Shown here in pieces: positions 24,081 to 32,921 of a stretch of 64,000 nucleotides of DNA. The DNA is from Phycisphaeraceae bacterium. Lineage in GTDB: Bacteria > Planctomycetota > Phycisphaerae > Phycisphaerales > SM1A02. The translations under genes and the position numbers were made by a program. The stretch lies in contig SHAP01000001.1 of assembly GCA_004213555.1 (NCBI GenBank), forward strand, positions 124,001-188,000. Reading direction: 5' to 3'. The notes beneath the pieces are model-generated. The model ran no database searches and was not told where the DNA came from. It saw only the letters and a list, made by a program, of their open reading frames with translations. The stretch's first letter is position 1. Each line of letters begins with the position of its first letter.

Positions 24081-25301
24081 TCAGTCCGACAGAACCGAAT
24101 TCATGATGGCCGGAACTTGTGCCTGGAGTTTTCCACTCCAGCGAGCCTTGATCATGCCATCGCCTCCAATGTGCAAAAGCAAGGGCAACTCTGTGACCTG
24201 CAACCCGCTGTATAAGTTCGACGATGGATCGAAGAGCGAGCGGACAGTGGAAACACGGAGCGAGGCGAAAGTCTCAGAAGCCTTTTGCCACCGCTCAGCG
24301 TCAATGGCACCAGGTTCAGCGACATTGATGCAAGTCATGTCGCAACCCTTTGGGTTGTTGGAGAGACCTTGAAGAGACCGGATGAACAATCGAGATGGCG
24401 AATTGGAAGAATTCCAAAAAAGATACAGATGATCCTGTCCCACGATTGTTTTGGAGGACCACGGCTGACCGGAGAATGAGTTGAGCTCCACTGTGGGGAA
24501 CAAATCACCGGGCATCCCTCCATTTGGAGACGAACCCGACTTCGGATTTTCCCAAGTGAAAAGGGCTTCAATGGTTGGGTACTTGATTCGATCTCCAGGA
24601 TCAAAAATAATTTGAGGGTCCAGCTCATTGGGGAATTTCCAAGTGCATTCAATGGTTCTGCGAATGCGGACCGATTCGGGAGCTGTTGGTGGCGAATAGT
24701 CCGTTGAGAGACGCATCACCAATTGTGAATCAGGATGGATGTCCCAATGGGTCTGACCTCGTGGTGTTTCAAGTGTGATTCGCTCAAGAGTCCCATGGAT
24801 CTCATGAACCACTTCTGAGTTGGGGCCAAACTTCAAAGTTTCGTCCAATCCCAGTCCAAGCTTCTGGAGTATTTCTTGAGTTGACTTTTCTGAGCCTAGA
24901 GCAACAAAAGTCGAAACCACGTTCTTCAAGCGTCCAATCTCGTCAAAAAAGGAACCCTCTGCGGATCGCCAAACGCACCTTTCAGGTTTGGTTGAGTTGA
25001 CGAATCCAAAAGTATCGTTGAGCAACACCGAACGCGTATTCTGGGTGATCAAATCGTAATTTCCTCGATCGTGTCGAAGAGATTGACGACTTTGGGTGGG
25101 ATCGAGGTTGAGAAATTGAACGGCCTCTTGCAAGTCGAGGGTGTAGGTTTTGAGTTGGCGGAGGTGATCTCGGGTTTTTTCGAATTGGCCCGGGATACCA
25201 CCAATTTCTAGAGCTGTGGATTCTGGGCCTCGAACATCTTCCTCACTTGAATCCAATGGCATCGACGAGCAGATACTCAAAGAACAGACAGTTAAGAACA
25301 T
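24081..25301 (-). CDS. Secreted thioredoxin-fold protein lacking the CxxC cysteines, with DUF2092-like N-domain
   Basis: A 406-residue protein. The start has a near-perfect Shine-Dalgarno (AGGAGG, 7 bases) lying inside the end of folK. The first 13 residues are signal-like (MFLTVCSLSICSS). Residues about 35-260 resemble the LolA/DUF2092-type beta-rich domain common before redoxins in planctomycetes. The C-terminal 130 residues look like a TlpA thioredoxin: PTVELNSFSGQPW, LYLFWNSSNS in place of WCxxC (about 296-301), and ELPLLLHIGGDGMI with the cis-proline near 373. Both redox cysteines are absent, so it should not be an oxidoreductase. Last gene of a four-gene operon. Confidence 0.68.
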   Translation of the reverse strand: MFLTVCSLSICSSMPLDSSEEDVRGPESTALEIGGIPGQFEKTRDHLRQLKTYTLDLQEAVQFLNLDPTQSRQSLRHDRGNYDLITQNTRSVLLNDTFGFVNSTKPERCVWRSAEGSFFDEIGRLKNVVSTFVALGSEKSTQEILQKLGLGLDETLKFGPNSEVVHEIHGTLERITLETPRGQTHWDIHPDSQLVMRLSTDYSPPTAPESVRIRRTIECTWKFPNELDPQIIFDPGDRIKYPTIEALFTWENPKSGSSPNGGMPGDLFPTVELNSFSGQPWSSKTIVGQDHLYLFWNSSNSPSRLFIRSLQGLSNNPKGCDMTCINVAEPGAIDAERWQKASETFASLRVSTVRSLFDPSSNLYSGLQVTELPLLLHIGGDGMIKARWSGKLQAQVPAIMNSVLSD

Positions 25302-25795
25302 TCAAAGACCTCCTGATCTTTTTGTTCTTTCGGCCAATGCGAGGAAAAGGATCGAACGATTTCTCGAATTGACAGTGGAATCTCATCCAAGGGCAGGGTT
25401 TGGGATGGCCCAAGCACAAAAGGACGTTCTTGAGCGCGGGGATGGGGCAGCTCCAACCCAGGAACCGAACATCGAACGTTCCCGAACGCAATCAGATCGA
25501 GATCCAACCTTCTTGGGCCCCAACGAATCTCACGATCACGATCACGGCCAAAAGTTTTCTCCACCTCCAACAGTCGAACCATCAATTCCCGGGGTCCACA
25601 ACTTGTCCGAGCCGCAACTACGGCATTGGCATACTCCGGTTGATCCGTTGGACCGCCCACCGGAGGTGTGGAAAAAATTGGGCTGCATAGAACGGCCCGA
25701 AGAACTTCTTGGGCGACCAAGAGGTCCAAGGCCGAATGGAAGGTGTGTACGGGCTGACCAAGATTGGCACCAAAAGCAACAAGAACTTGGTTCAC
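25292..25795 (-). CDS. folK: 2-amino-4-hydroxy-6-hydroxymethyldihydropteridine diphosphokinase
   Basis: Transfers pyrophosphate from ATP to 6-hydroxymethyl-dihydropterin in folate synthesis. The 167 residues contain the HPPK signatures: VAFGANLGQP at the N-terminus, the GPRRLDLDLIAFG motif (about 92-104) with the two metal-binding Asp, and LPHPRAQERPFVL (about 115-127). The length is normal. GTG start overlaps the cinA-like stop (GTGA), and its own end overlaps the thioredoxin-like start by 10 bases, so all are in one operon. Confidence 0.95.
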   Translation of the reverse strand: MNQVLVAFGANLGQPVHTFHSALDLLVAQEVLRAVLCSPIFSTPPVGGPTDQPEYANAVVAARTSCGPRELMVRLLEVEKTFGRDRDREIRWGPRRLDLDLIAFGNVRCSVPGLELPHPRAQERPFVLGPSQTLPLDEIPLSIREIVRSFSSHWPKEQKDQEVFECS

Positions 25796-26265
25796 GACCC
25801 AAGCTGTTCCAAAAGAAATTCAAAGCAGGCGTCGACCGTTTGTCGTCGAACAGACAGCCGGTCTCCAGAAAAATGATATCGGCGGGCAAGAGTACCGTTG
25901 GGAGTGGCGATACCAATCCAGACCAGGCCCACTGGCTTCTCCGCCGTACCGCCACCAGGCCCCGCGATGCCAGTGGTCGAACACGAAACCGAACTTTCAC
26001 AATGTGATCTGACGCCCTCAGCCATTGCCAAGGCCACTGGCTCACTCACAGCACCATGCTGCCGCAAATCATCTTCTGGAACGTGCAAGAGTTTGTGTTT
26101 TACGTCGTTGGAGTAAGCCACAACACCTCCGGAATACCAAGTGCTGGATCCAGGAAGATCCACCAATGCCGCCGCGCACAGCCCTCCGGTACAAGATTCT
26201 GCAGTCGAGATGGTCCACCCGCGGGTCAACAGAGCATCACGCAACATTTCAACGCTAGAACTCAT
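25792..26265 (-). CDS. pncC: Nicotinamide-nucleotide amidohydrolase, CinA C-terminal family
   Basis: The 157-residue protein is a stand-alone CinA C-terminal domain, which deamidates NMN to nicotinate mononucleotide in pyridine nucleotide salvage. Signature motifs: TAESCTGG with the catalytic Ser24, YSGGVVAYSNDVKHKLL, GAVSEPVALAMAEG and TGIAGPGGGT. The length matches the E. coli PncC enzyme, and no N-terminal CinA/MoaB-like domain is present. ATGA overlap with the upstream amidohydrolase and GTGA overlap with folK show it belongs to the operon. Confidence 0.93.
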   Translation of the reverse strand: MSSSVEMLRDALLTRGWTISTAESCTGGLCAAALVDLPGSSTWYSGGVVAYSNDVKHKLLHVPEDDLRQHGAVSEPVALAMAEGVRSHCESSVSCSTTGIAGPGGGTAEKPVGLVWIGIATPNGTLARRYHFSGDRLSVRRQTVDACFEFLLEQLGS

Positions 26266-27710
26266 GGCAAATCACCATAGACCACTTGTCCATGACGGAC
26301 GGTGGCCAAAATATTTGGCACTCGGCCTTCAAGCAAAGCCTTTCGGGGATCCTCATCCAACGCCACGAAGGAGGCTGGTCCTCCAACGCAAATTGTTGGA
26401 TCCGGAAGTCGAACCATGCGGGCGGCAGCTGTTGTCACAGCTTCAAGGGCGGTCATGACATCAATGGATTCCGATCGGTCTGGCCGAACGGCTTCAAGCA
26501 TGGCGTTGAGCGGATTGGCTGCGACCACGGGCCAATCGCTGGAAAAGGCCAATTGACCGCCGGCTTCATGCAAAGATCGGTAACGGAACGCGAGCTTTGG
26601 GTCCGCACATTTTTCGATTTCTCGAGCATCATCAATGTGGTGGGTCGGCTGCATGGAACACCAATGGCCTTCAAAGCGCGACAGATCAGCATCACGCACA
26701 AACTGGGCGTGTTCCACTCGGCCTGACACGATGCCAACCGATTCAAAAGCGCTCAAAACCGCCGCAACGGCCGCGCTGCCGATGGCGTGGACGGCAGGAT
26801 CCAGTTCCTCGGCACGCACTTGGCTGGCCCAGGAGTCCAAAGTGCCTTGGGCGGTATGGTCAAGCGGCCAGCCCTTGGGAGCGCCGTCGGCCCAAGGGCT
26901 ATGCATCCAAGCCGTACGAGCCCCCAACGTGCCGTCTGCAAACGATTTCATACCCGCCAGCACAAGATTTACGTGTTTGGCAAACGCTCTTCGGAGAGAA
27001 GCAAGATCCAGATCATCAGAGCGGTCCAACAAAGTGATCGAAAGATCCAAGCCGGGGATATCTGGGGCGAGCACCGACTCGACGTGGCGAAAATATTCCA
27101 TGCTGCCGACCCCGAGAATGCCTTGGGCGTGCAGAAAGGGAACCGTCTGCTGCACGAAAGCGCGATCTGCGGAAGGCTTGGGCTCAGGGACGATGGGGTT
27201 CAGGCGGTGCCAGGCAGCGGCCTCTTCCAAACGTCCTGTCAACTCTCCACTTTCGTTGCGATGAAAGCACCCCCCCTCAATGGGCGATGTATCCAGTTTC
27301 GACAAGACCGCATCATTCACCACCGCGACGTGAATGTCTCGACTCCAAAGAACACATGGACGGTCCCCGACGCCTTCCAGCCATGACCGGTCTGGAGTCG
27401 ATTCCAGTCGACCGGCGTCCCATCCCCCACCAATCAGCCAACCATCAGGTTGGTCACGGTGAGCCATGTCCAAGCAGCGAGAAAAATCTTCTTGAGATCT
27501 GCAGTGTGAAAAATCGGCCCGCTGGACATGCCGTGCACCAAGAATCAAATGAACATGCGGATCCACAAACGCGGGCACGATGCAGGGCACGGATTTCCCT
27601 GAGGCGGCCTCGAGGCCAGTGACCACACCGTCTCGCCAACATACCCCTCCAGCCCCGCCTCCCGAGGGCTTCAGCAGGACATTGGTGTGAAGTTCGAAAC
27701 TTTGATCCAT
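26262..27710 (-). CDS. YtcJ-type metal-dependent amidohydrolase
   Basis: A 482-residue member of amidohydrolase family 3. The metal motif FVDPHVHL is at about 49-55; later motifs include KSFADGTLGARTAWM (usual position of the metal-bridging residue), VHAIGSAAV, RVEHAQFV, MQPTHH and AFSSDWPVVAANP, all typical of the YtcJ-like group. Substrate is unknown, and the protein has no signal peptide, so cytoplasmic. The start at ATG 27710 is preferred because the upstream frame to 27743 overlaps the divergent lipoprotein start. First gene of the operon with pncC, folK and the thioredoxin-like gene. Confidence 0.88.
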   Translation of the reverse strand: MDQSFELHTNVLLKPSGGGAGGVCWRDGVVTGLEAASGKSVPCIVPAFVDPHVHLILGARHVQRADFSHCRSQEDFSRCLDMAHRDQPDGWLIGGGWDAGRLESTPDRSWLEGVGDRPCVLWSRDIHVAVVNDAVLSKLDTSPIEGGCFHRNESGELTGRLEEAAAWHRLNPIVPEPKPSADRAFVQQTVPFLHAQGILGVGSMEYFRHVESVLAPDIPGLDLSITLLDRSDDLDLASLRRAFAKHVNLVLAGMKSFADGTLGARTAWMHSPWADGAPKGWPLDHTAQGTLDSWASQVRAEELDPAVHAIGSAAVAAVLSAFESVGIVSGRVEHAQFVRDADLSRFEGHWCSMQPTHHIDDAREIEKCADPKLAFRYRSLHEAGGQLAFSSDWPVVAANPLNAMLEAVRPDRSESIDVMTALEAVTTAAARMVRLPDPTICVGGPASFVALDEDPRKALLEGRVPNILATVRHGQVVYGDLP

Positions 27711-27731
27711 GATGCGACGTACGATAAACGC

Positions 27732-28382
27732 ATGAGGATCCAATTTGCATTGTCGATACTGTTCATTGCCAGTTGCGCAGACGAGCCAACCCGCGTCGGG
27801 GAGATTCCTGAACCCCCCACCAAGCCCGCCGCATCACCTGCTGTGGTGAGTTCAGAATCAAACGCGTCCCCGCCCGGCAATGAAAGGCTGCCTACTCCCA
27901 GCACCGATGGCGCCACCCAAGCCAGGTTCGCGGGATTCCAAGCACCAATCCCCGCCAGTTGGACCCTCCGGCCCGAGCCAAGGCAGTTTCGTGCCGCGAC
28001 TTTTGTTGTTCCCGCCCCAGGGGACGGTGATCAAGGTGAGTTGGCCATTTTTGCGGGCATTCGTGGAAGCGACGAAGCCAACATCGATCGGTGGGAAGGC
28101 CAGTTCCAAGAACCAACTGGGGGCCCGGGGCAAGCGGTTGTGGACCCTCTGCCAAACGCTCCGTTCCCAACGGTTCTGGTTGAATTGAGAGGCAAGTATC
28201 AGGGCATGGGGATGCCGAGCCCACGAGGTGGCATGGCCTTCCTGGCGGCCATCGTGCGGGCTCCTGGAAGAGAAATTCTCCACATCAGACTCACCGGACC
28301 TGAAGCGACGGTGGATGCGGCCCGCGAAGACTGGCTCGCCTTTGTGGGTGGGCTCAGTATTGTTGAAGGAGGCCAGCAATGA
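27732..28382 (+). CDS. Lipoprotein of unknown function
   Basis: From ATG 27732 the protein begins with a signal sequence ending in the lipobox IASC (residues 12-15). A long Pro/Ser/Ala-rich linker follows to about residue 55, then a compact domain of about 150 residues (FQAPIPASWTLRPEP, FVVPAPGDGDQGELAIF, LVELRGKYQG, REILHIRLTGPEATVDAAREDW). The domain looks like the beta-rich module often found beside TlpA proteins in planctomycetes; no enzyme motif is visible. It overlaps the TlpA gene by 4 bases (ATGA), so the two are probably made together at the membrane. Confidence 0.75.
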   Translation: MRIQFALSILFIASCADEPTRVGEIPEPPTKPAASPAVVSSESNASPPGNERLPTPSTDGATQARFAGFQAPIPASWTLRPEPRQFRAATFVVPAPGDGDQGELAIFAGIRGSDEANIDRWEGQFQEPTGGPGQAVVDPLPNAPFPTVLVELRGKYQGMGMPSPRGGMAFLAAIVRAPGREILHIRLTGPEATVDAAREDWLAFVGGLSIVEGGQQ

Positions 28383-29038
28383 GCATGATCACACTGTTGA
28401 TTTGCTGCATCATTGAACCACCACAGAGTGTCCCAGCCACGCCATTGGTGCCCATGAAGGCCCCCGCTGCTTCTCCGGAAACCAACCAACACGTATCAGA
28501 ATTTCCCAACAGCTGGTTTTACACCCGGGGTGGTCAGCGGTACTCCGAAAATCTCATGGTTGAAGGAAAGCCGCTCCCCAAGCTGTTGTTGGAAAGCTGG
28601 CGTGGCAAGCCTGTTGATGTCAACAACAACCCAGGGAAAGTCATGGTCATTGACTTTTGGGCAACTTGGTGTGGACCGTGTCGCCGCGCCTTGCCCAAAA
28701 ACGTTGAGATGGCAAAGAAATACAGCGACCAGCCATTTGTCTTGGTCGGCATTCATGATGCTCGACGCGGCAAAGATCGCATCGAAGAAGTGGTTGGCCC
28801 TTTGAACGCCAAGTATCCAATGGCGGTCGATGTCTTGGACCCCAAGAGCAAGAGTGGCAGCAGTGCCCAAGCTTGTCGTCTGAAATATTGGCCAACCTAC
28901 TTGGTCGTGGATCACAAAGGTATCGTCCGGGCTTGCGGTCTTCAGCCCAGCCGAGTCGAAGATGTGGTCAAACGTCTGCTGAAAGAAATCCCCCAAGAAA
29001 CATCACCTGAGCCCAAACGGACTTCTGATCCATCTTGA
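28379..29038 (+). CDS. TlpA-family thiol-disulfide protein
   Basis: A 219-residue exported thioredoxin-like protein. A short hydrophobic start (MSMITLLICCIIE) and a Pro/Ala-rich linker precede a TlpA domain with the redox motif WCGPC (Cys98 and Cys101), VLVGIHD, and the cis-proline in YWPTYLVVDHKG. TlpA-like proteins reduce or isomerise disulfides in the periplasm, often for cytochrome or metal-site assembly. The partner here is probably the lipoprotein encoded just upstream, with which it overlaps by 4 bases. It converges with a small unknown gene. Confidence 0.9.
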   Translation: MSMITLLICCIIEPPQSVPATPLVPMKAPAASPETNQHVSEFPNSWFYTRGGQRYSENLMVEGKPLPKLLLESWRGKPVDVNNNPGKVMVIDFWATWCGPCRRALPKNVEMAKKYSDQPFVLVGIHDARRGKDRIEEVVGPLNAKYPMAVDVLDPKSKSGSSAQACRLKYWPTYLVVDHKGIVRACGLQPSRVEDVVKRLLKEIPQETSPEPKRTSDPS

Positions 29039-29068
29039 GGCAATTCAGCCAGTGGCAAGGGGGTGAAC

Positions 29069-29497
29069 TCAGCCGGCAGCGACGGGGAGAAATCCTGCGC
29101 CAGATTCCACGTGGCCATTCACCATGGAACCCTCGGTCAAGATGGACCAGTCTTGGCCAGCAGGCATGCTGACCAAAATGGGCATCGGCGCTTTCAAAAC
29201 AACCAAGGCATTGTTTTCATCCACCGCAACCACCCGACCAGCCAGCAAACGAGGTTCGCCATCGGAAGGCTCCACAAAAAGACCACCCGCCGAAGCAGCG
29301 TGAAAGCGCAGGCCTCGAGCGAACACAACCCCGCTGATTCTCCGATTCGATGTGGGAGAGACCGGGTCTTGGCAGGTGAGTTGAAGGTCGTATGAAGATC
29401 CCGGCCATCCAACCCTGATACCGTCTGAATCTTGGGATTTCAGTCGAAAGAGAGCCGAAGCGGAAGCAAGTATGGGTTCAGGAAGACTGGCGTACAT
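29069..29497 (-). CDS. Small beta-rich protein, unknown function
   Basis: A 142-residue protein that I do not recognise. It has several strand-like segments (IRVGWPGSSYDLQLTC, RISGVVFARGLRF, RLLAGRVVAVDENNALVVL, PMPILVSMPAG) and ends NGHVESGAGFLPVAAG. It might be a small beta-barrel. No signal peptide or metal motif is visible. It follows the esterase gene by 5 bases on the same strand, so it is probably the third or fourth gene of that operon. Confidence 0.62.
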   Translation of the reverse strand: MYASLPEPILASASALFRLKSQDSDGIRVGWPGSSYDLQLTCQDPVSPTSNRRISGVVFARGLRFHAASAGGLFVEPSDGEPRLLAGRVVAVDENNALVVLKAPMPILVSMPAGQDWSILTEGSMVNGHVESGAGFLPVAAG

Positions 29498-29502
29498 GGT
29501 GA

Positions 29503-30531
29503 TTATTCTTTCGTCTCTTGTTCGGTCGCCGTGGCGACCACTTGCTCAATGGGCCAAATTGAATCAAAAAAAGCCGAACAACTGGTGCCGAGGTGCCGGT
29601 CCATAAATCGAGAAATGGTTCGGAAGACATCAGGGTCGGTGGGCACATGACCAATCTCAGGATAGAACGCGAGGTGCACTTCCGTCCCGGCTTTCATGGC
29701 GGCGGCCGCCATGTCTCTGGCTTGGGCGGAAGCACAGAGTGAATCCTTTCCCCCCTGAATCAAAAGAAGCGGAGGGTCTGCACGGTCAAGATGGTTCACT
29801 GGGGACGCTTCCCGGGCCCGGGCACGTATGGCGTCTTCAGCACCCTCCGCCATACCCAAAGGATCCGCCGGATCACGAAGGAAGTTTCGAACCATCATCT
29901 CACCAAACGGAGACGCGTCCTCTTCGAGAAGCAGGTCGTAAGGGCCAGCAACGCCAACAGCACAGCGAATACCTTGCGCTCGATCAGGATCGAAAACAGC
30001 CGTGTGGATGGCCAAGTGAGCCCCGGCAGAATGTCCCCAAATCGCGATCCGATTGGGATCCACGCCAAGCGGATCGGCGTTGGCTCGAATCCAAGCCACC
30101 GCGGCGGCCACATCTTGCAGAGCCGCCGGATAAGGAGCTTCGCCAGCAAGTCGATACGACAGAGTCCCCGCCACAGCACCACCACCGGCGAACAAAGGCA
30201 AGAAATCTTCACCCATCGATCGGTTGCCGCGGGACCATCCGCCACCGTGGACAAAAAGAACCAAAGGCCTTGGCTTGCTGATTGAATCAGCAGGATGCAA
30301 CAAATCCAAGGCCAAACTGGTGGTGGATTTCCCATCTTTCACCGGTAAAGCTTTGGAAAAAGTCACGTCACGCTGCCATCTCAGAGTCGACATAACTGGG
30401 GCGGACCGCGATTTCAGCTCTGCATCAAGTTGAGCGTATTGGGCGAACATGGTCGCCATGTCTTGAGCAGAGGCAGTTGCCCCCAGAGACAAACCCCACC
30501 AGACGAAGAGTGAGAGAATTCGATCAATCAT
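29503..30531 (-). CDS. Secreted alpha/beta-hydrolase, carboxylesterase type (BD-FAE-like)
   Basis: The N-terminus has a signal peptide ending around ATASAQ (residue 23). The 342-residue protein is an esterase/lipase of the HSL/BD-FAE type: oxyanion motif HGGGWS (95-100), nucleophile GHSAG with Ser168, a catalytic Asp in LIQGGKDSLCA (about 268) and His in PEIGHVPTD (about 302). Members remove acetyl or feruloyl groups from polysaccharides or hydrolyse small esters. It overlaps the upstream glutamine amidotransferase gene by 4 bases, although the functions do not clearly match. Confidence 0.87.
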   Translation of the reverse strand: MIDRILSLFVWWGLSLGATASAQDMATMFAQYAQLDAELKSRSAPVMSTLRWQRDVTFSKALPVKDGKSTTSLALDLLHPADSISKPRPLVLFVHGGGWSRGNRSMGEDFLPLFAGGGAVAGTLSYRLAGEAPYPAALQDVAAAVAWIRANADPLGVDPNRIAIWGHSAGAHLAIHTAVFDPDRAQGIRCAVGVAGPYDLLLEEDASPFGEMMVRNFLRDPADPLGMAEGAEDAIRARAREASPVNHLDRADPPLLLIQGGKDSLCASAQARDMAAAAMKAGTEVHLAFYPEIGHVPTDPDVFRTISRFMDRHLGTSCSAFFDSIWPIEQVVATATEQETKE

Positions 30532-31124
30532 GATTGAGGTTCCTCGGTCAAGAAATTGTGCATGAGCACGTCTCCACCTTGGGTCAAAAACGATTCGGGA
30601 TGGTACTGAACACCATGGATGGCAAATCGCCCTGAGGTTCCCGGACGCATGAGCCCCATGATCTCTCCCTCCTCCGTCCAGGCGGTGACGGAAAGGTCAG
30701 AAGGAAGATCATCACCTTCGACAATCAAGGAGTGGTATCGCATCGCGGTGAAGGGGTTTGGCAGGTTGGCGTGCACGCCTTCGTTGCTGTGGTGGATCAA
30801 ACTGGTTTTTCCATGCATCAAACGCGGCGCTCGATCCACGGTCCCCCCGTGAACATCGGCCAAGGACTGGTGACCAAGACAGACACCTAGTGCTGGTATT
30901 TGGCCCCCGAAATGGGTCAACATTTCTCGACTGCACCCACTTTCAGTAGGAGTGCATGGTCCGGGTGAAATCAACAAGTGGGTTGGCCCCCAGGCTTCAG
31001 CCTCAGACACAAGAATGGCATCATTGCGTTCAACACGGACTTCGGCACCAGGACAGACCTGGTGTACAAGATGGACCAAGTTCCATGTAAAGGAGTCGTA
31101 ATTGTCAATGACCAAAACTTGCAT
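30528..31124 (-). CDS. Anthranilate/aminodeoxychorismate synthase glutamine amidotransferase subunit
   Basis: A 198-residue class I glutamine amidotransferase that supplies ammonia to TrpE or PabB. It begins MQVLVIDNYDSFTWNLVH, the standard PabA/TrpG start, and has the catalytic triad: Cys82 in GVCLGHQS, and His175/Glu177 in YHPESF. From sequence alone, PabA and TrpG cannot be separated, and many bacteria use one protein for both. No trpE or pabB is in the window. ATG 31124 is used; longer starts upstream would run into the DUF1444 gene. Confidence 0.9.
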   Translation of the reverse strand: MQVLVIDNYDSFTWNLVHLVHQVCPGAEVRVERNDAILVSEAEAWGPTHLLISPGPCTPTESGCSREMLTHFGGQIPALGVCLGHQSLADVHGGTVDRAPRLMHGKTSLIHHSNEGVHANLPNPFTAMRYHSLIVEGDDLPSDLSVTAWTEEGEIMGLMRPGTSGRFAIHGVQYHPESFLTQGGDVLMHNFLTEEPQS

Positions 31125-31164
31125 GGCATCGGATTGTGACACCTGCAGGCCGGTATTGCCAGCC

Positions 31165-31956
31165 TTAGGCAGCTTCTCGGACCGTTCCACTGACACCGTC
31201 GCGTGAGACATGGAAAAAATCAGGTGAGATTGGGTAGGGCAATCGTCGGTGTTCGCTCTGGGTCCGTTGACGCATTCGAATGACAAAATCAGAAACCTTG
31301 GTGGAAATCGCCAAAAAGGAGTCTCGGGAAGGCAAAGAGACCAAGAAATCTCCGCCCAAAATCGGAGAGAGGCGTTCGTGGAGGTCGTCCGCCAGCAGTC
31401 GAGAGGCGTCGTAACCATCGCGGCGGCAGAACAGTGCAGCCTTCCCCCCCTCACGTGAGTCCACAATACGTGGTGCATCTCGGTGGCGCATGAGATTTCG
31501 CCGGGCCAGCACGTCGGCCTGATTGGCATCGATCCCCCAACCCAGCAACTGATCCACGGTCAAGCTGACGGTGGCTGTCGGCAGGTCCAAGACGTACACG
31601 ATGACGGTGTCGTTGACAAAGGGAAGATGGGCCACTTGCTCACGGTCCAATTTCTGAAAAATAGACAGGGGCTGAATTCTTGGCATGATTCTGGTCCGGG
31701 CCACGGCAAAGGGCACTTCAGTGGACTCGGCCGATCGCATGGCTTCCAACCGCTCCAGATATTGGGTCACGATATGTTGCCCCTGTTTGGGCTGTTGCCA
31801 AACCATTCGATACAAGTGAGACAAATCCAGGTGATGTCCATCGGCCACCACATCCAAAGGGCCAGAAAATTCAATGGTTCGCGTGGGCTGCAAGCGGATC
31901 ATTTCACGGACAATTGCTTCGCCAAAAGCTTCAGGTTCTCGAGGAAGTCGATTCAT
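31165..31956 (-). CDS. DUF1444-family (YtpQ-like) protein
   Basis: The 263-residue protein starts best at ATG 31956 (MNRLPREPEAFGEAIVREMI). It has the DUF1444 pattern: SHLYRMVWQQP, RIMPRIQPLSIF, LPFVNDTVIVYVLDLPTATV, LLGWGIDANQADVLARRNL and, near the end, SKVSDFVIRMRQRTQSEHRRLPYPISPDFF-type text in separate segments. No catalytic motif is known for the family. It is cytoplasmic by appearance. It heads the minus-strand run leading to the amidotransferase and esterase; divergent from kdsA with about 140 bases between starts. Confidence 0.72.
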   Translation of the reverse strand: MNRLPREPEAFGEAIVREMIRLQPTRTIEFSGPLDVVADGHHLDLSHLYRMVWQQPKQGQHIVTQYLERLEAMRSAESTEVPFAVARTRIMPRIQPLSIFQKLDREQVAHLPFVNDTVIVYVLDLPTATVSLTVDQLLGWGIDANQADVLARRNLMRHRDAPRIVDSREGGKAALFCRRDGYDASRLLADDLHERLSPILGGDFLVSLPSRDSFLAISTKVSDFVIRMRQRTQSEHRRLPYPISPDFFHVSRDGVSGTVREAA

Positions 31957-32096
31957 ATGGACACTCAGTCCACAAAAGATGAACCAAGCGACCCGGCAAC
32001 CAAGTGGCAAGCTTCGGCGCAAAGCGATCCGGCCCGAACAACCCTCAGAGCCCCACCAAACCGACTTTGAATTGAGGACCGCGGTACCCTTGGAGC

Positions 32097-32909
32097 ATGC
32101 AACCCATCGAGCTGAATCACGTTTCCATCGGCCCCAGCGCCCCTTTGACCATCATCTCGGGCCCGTGCGTACTGGAGCCAAATGATCTGGCTCTCCGTAC
32201 ATGCGAAGCTGTTCAGACGATTTGCCATCAACTTGGTCTGCAGTTCATCGCCAAAGCATCGTTTGACAAAGCCAACCGATCCAGTCTGGGTTCAAACCGC
32301 GGACCTGGTGTCGATGCCGGTTTGGCTGAACTGCAACGAATTGGTAAGACGCTGGACTGCCCTGTCACCACGGATGTGCATCTTCCAGAACAATGCCAGG
32401 CTGCAGGTGAAGCCGTGGAACTTCTGCAAATTCCCGCATTTCTATGCCGCCAAACGGACCTGCTCCAAGCTGCTGCCGCCACTGGGCGAGCCGTGAATGT
32501 CAAGAAAGGTCAATTCATGTCACCCGGTGAGATGTCTGGCGTCCTGGGCAAGTTGAAAGACGCCCAAGCCACCATGCTTACCGAACGTGGGACATTCTTT
32601 GGCTACAACCGCTTGGTCAACGATTTCACCGGACTGGCAGAAATGCGTGACTTTGGGGTGCCGGTTTGCTTTGATGTCACCCATTCCACCCAGCGACCCG
32701 GGGCTGGAGATGGCGTCACGGCTGGGCGACCCGAGATGGCACCTCTGTTGGCTCGGTCCGCGGTTGCCGCCGGAGTCGATGCTCTGTTTATTGAATGCCA
32801 CCCCAACCCGGACCAGGCTGCAAGCGACGGCGCGACAGTCCAACCTCTGGAACGGATGGGTGACATTTTGAACAGCTGTGCCCGAATCTCTGAAGCAGTT
32901 CGAGACTGA
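32097..32909 (+). CDS. kdsA: 2-dehydro-3-deoxyphosphooctonate aldolase (KDO8P synthase), metal-type
   Basis: Condenses phosphoenolpyruvate with arabinose-5-phosphate to make KDO8P for lipopolysaccharide core, so the cell should have an LPS-type outer membrane. The 270 residues include IISGPCVLEP near the N-terminus, FIAKASFDKANRSS, PAFLCRQTDLL, AVNVKKGQFMSP, TERGTFFGYNRLVNDF and ECHPNPDQAASDG. A Cys in the GPC motif is the mark of metal-dependent KDO8P synthases (Asn in the E. coli type), so this one probably needs a divalent metal. The coding ends 12 bases before the convergent M32 peptidase. Confidence 0.95.
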   Translation: MQPIELNHVSIGPSAPLTIISGPCVLEPNDLALRTCEAVQTICHQLGLQFIAKASFDKANRSSLGSNRGPGVDAGLAELQRIGKTLDCPVTTDVHLPEQCQAAGEAVELLQIPAFLCRQTDLLQAAAATGRAVNVKKGQFMSPGEMSGVLGKLKDAQATMLTERGTFFGYNRLVNDFTGLAEMRDFGVPVCFDVTHSTQRPGAGDGVTAGRPEMAPLLARSAVAAGVDALFIECHPNPDQAASDGATVQPLERMGDILNSCARISEAVRD

Positions 32910-32921
32910 ACAGAAATTGAC

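Noticed and set aside
25216-26007. Plus-strand frame of 263 codons across folK and pncC
   Set aside because: Antisense to two genes with diagnostic motifs; product is rich in Arg and Pro with no family pattern.
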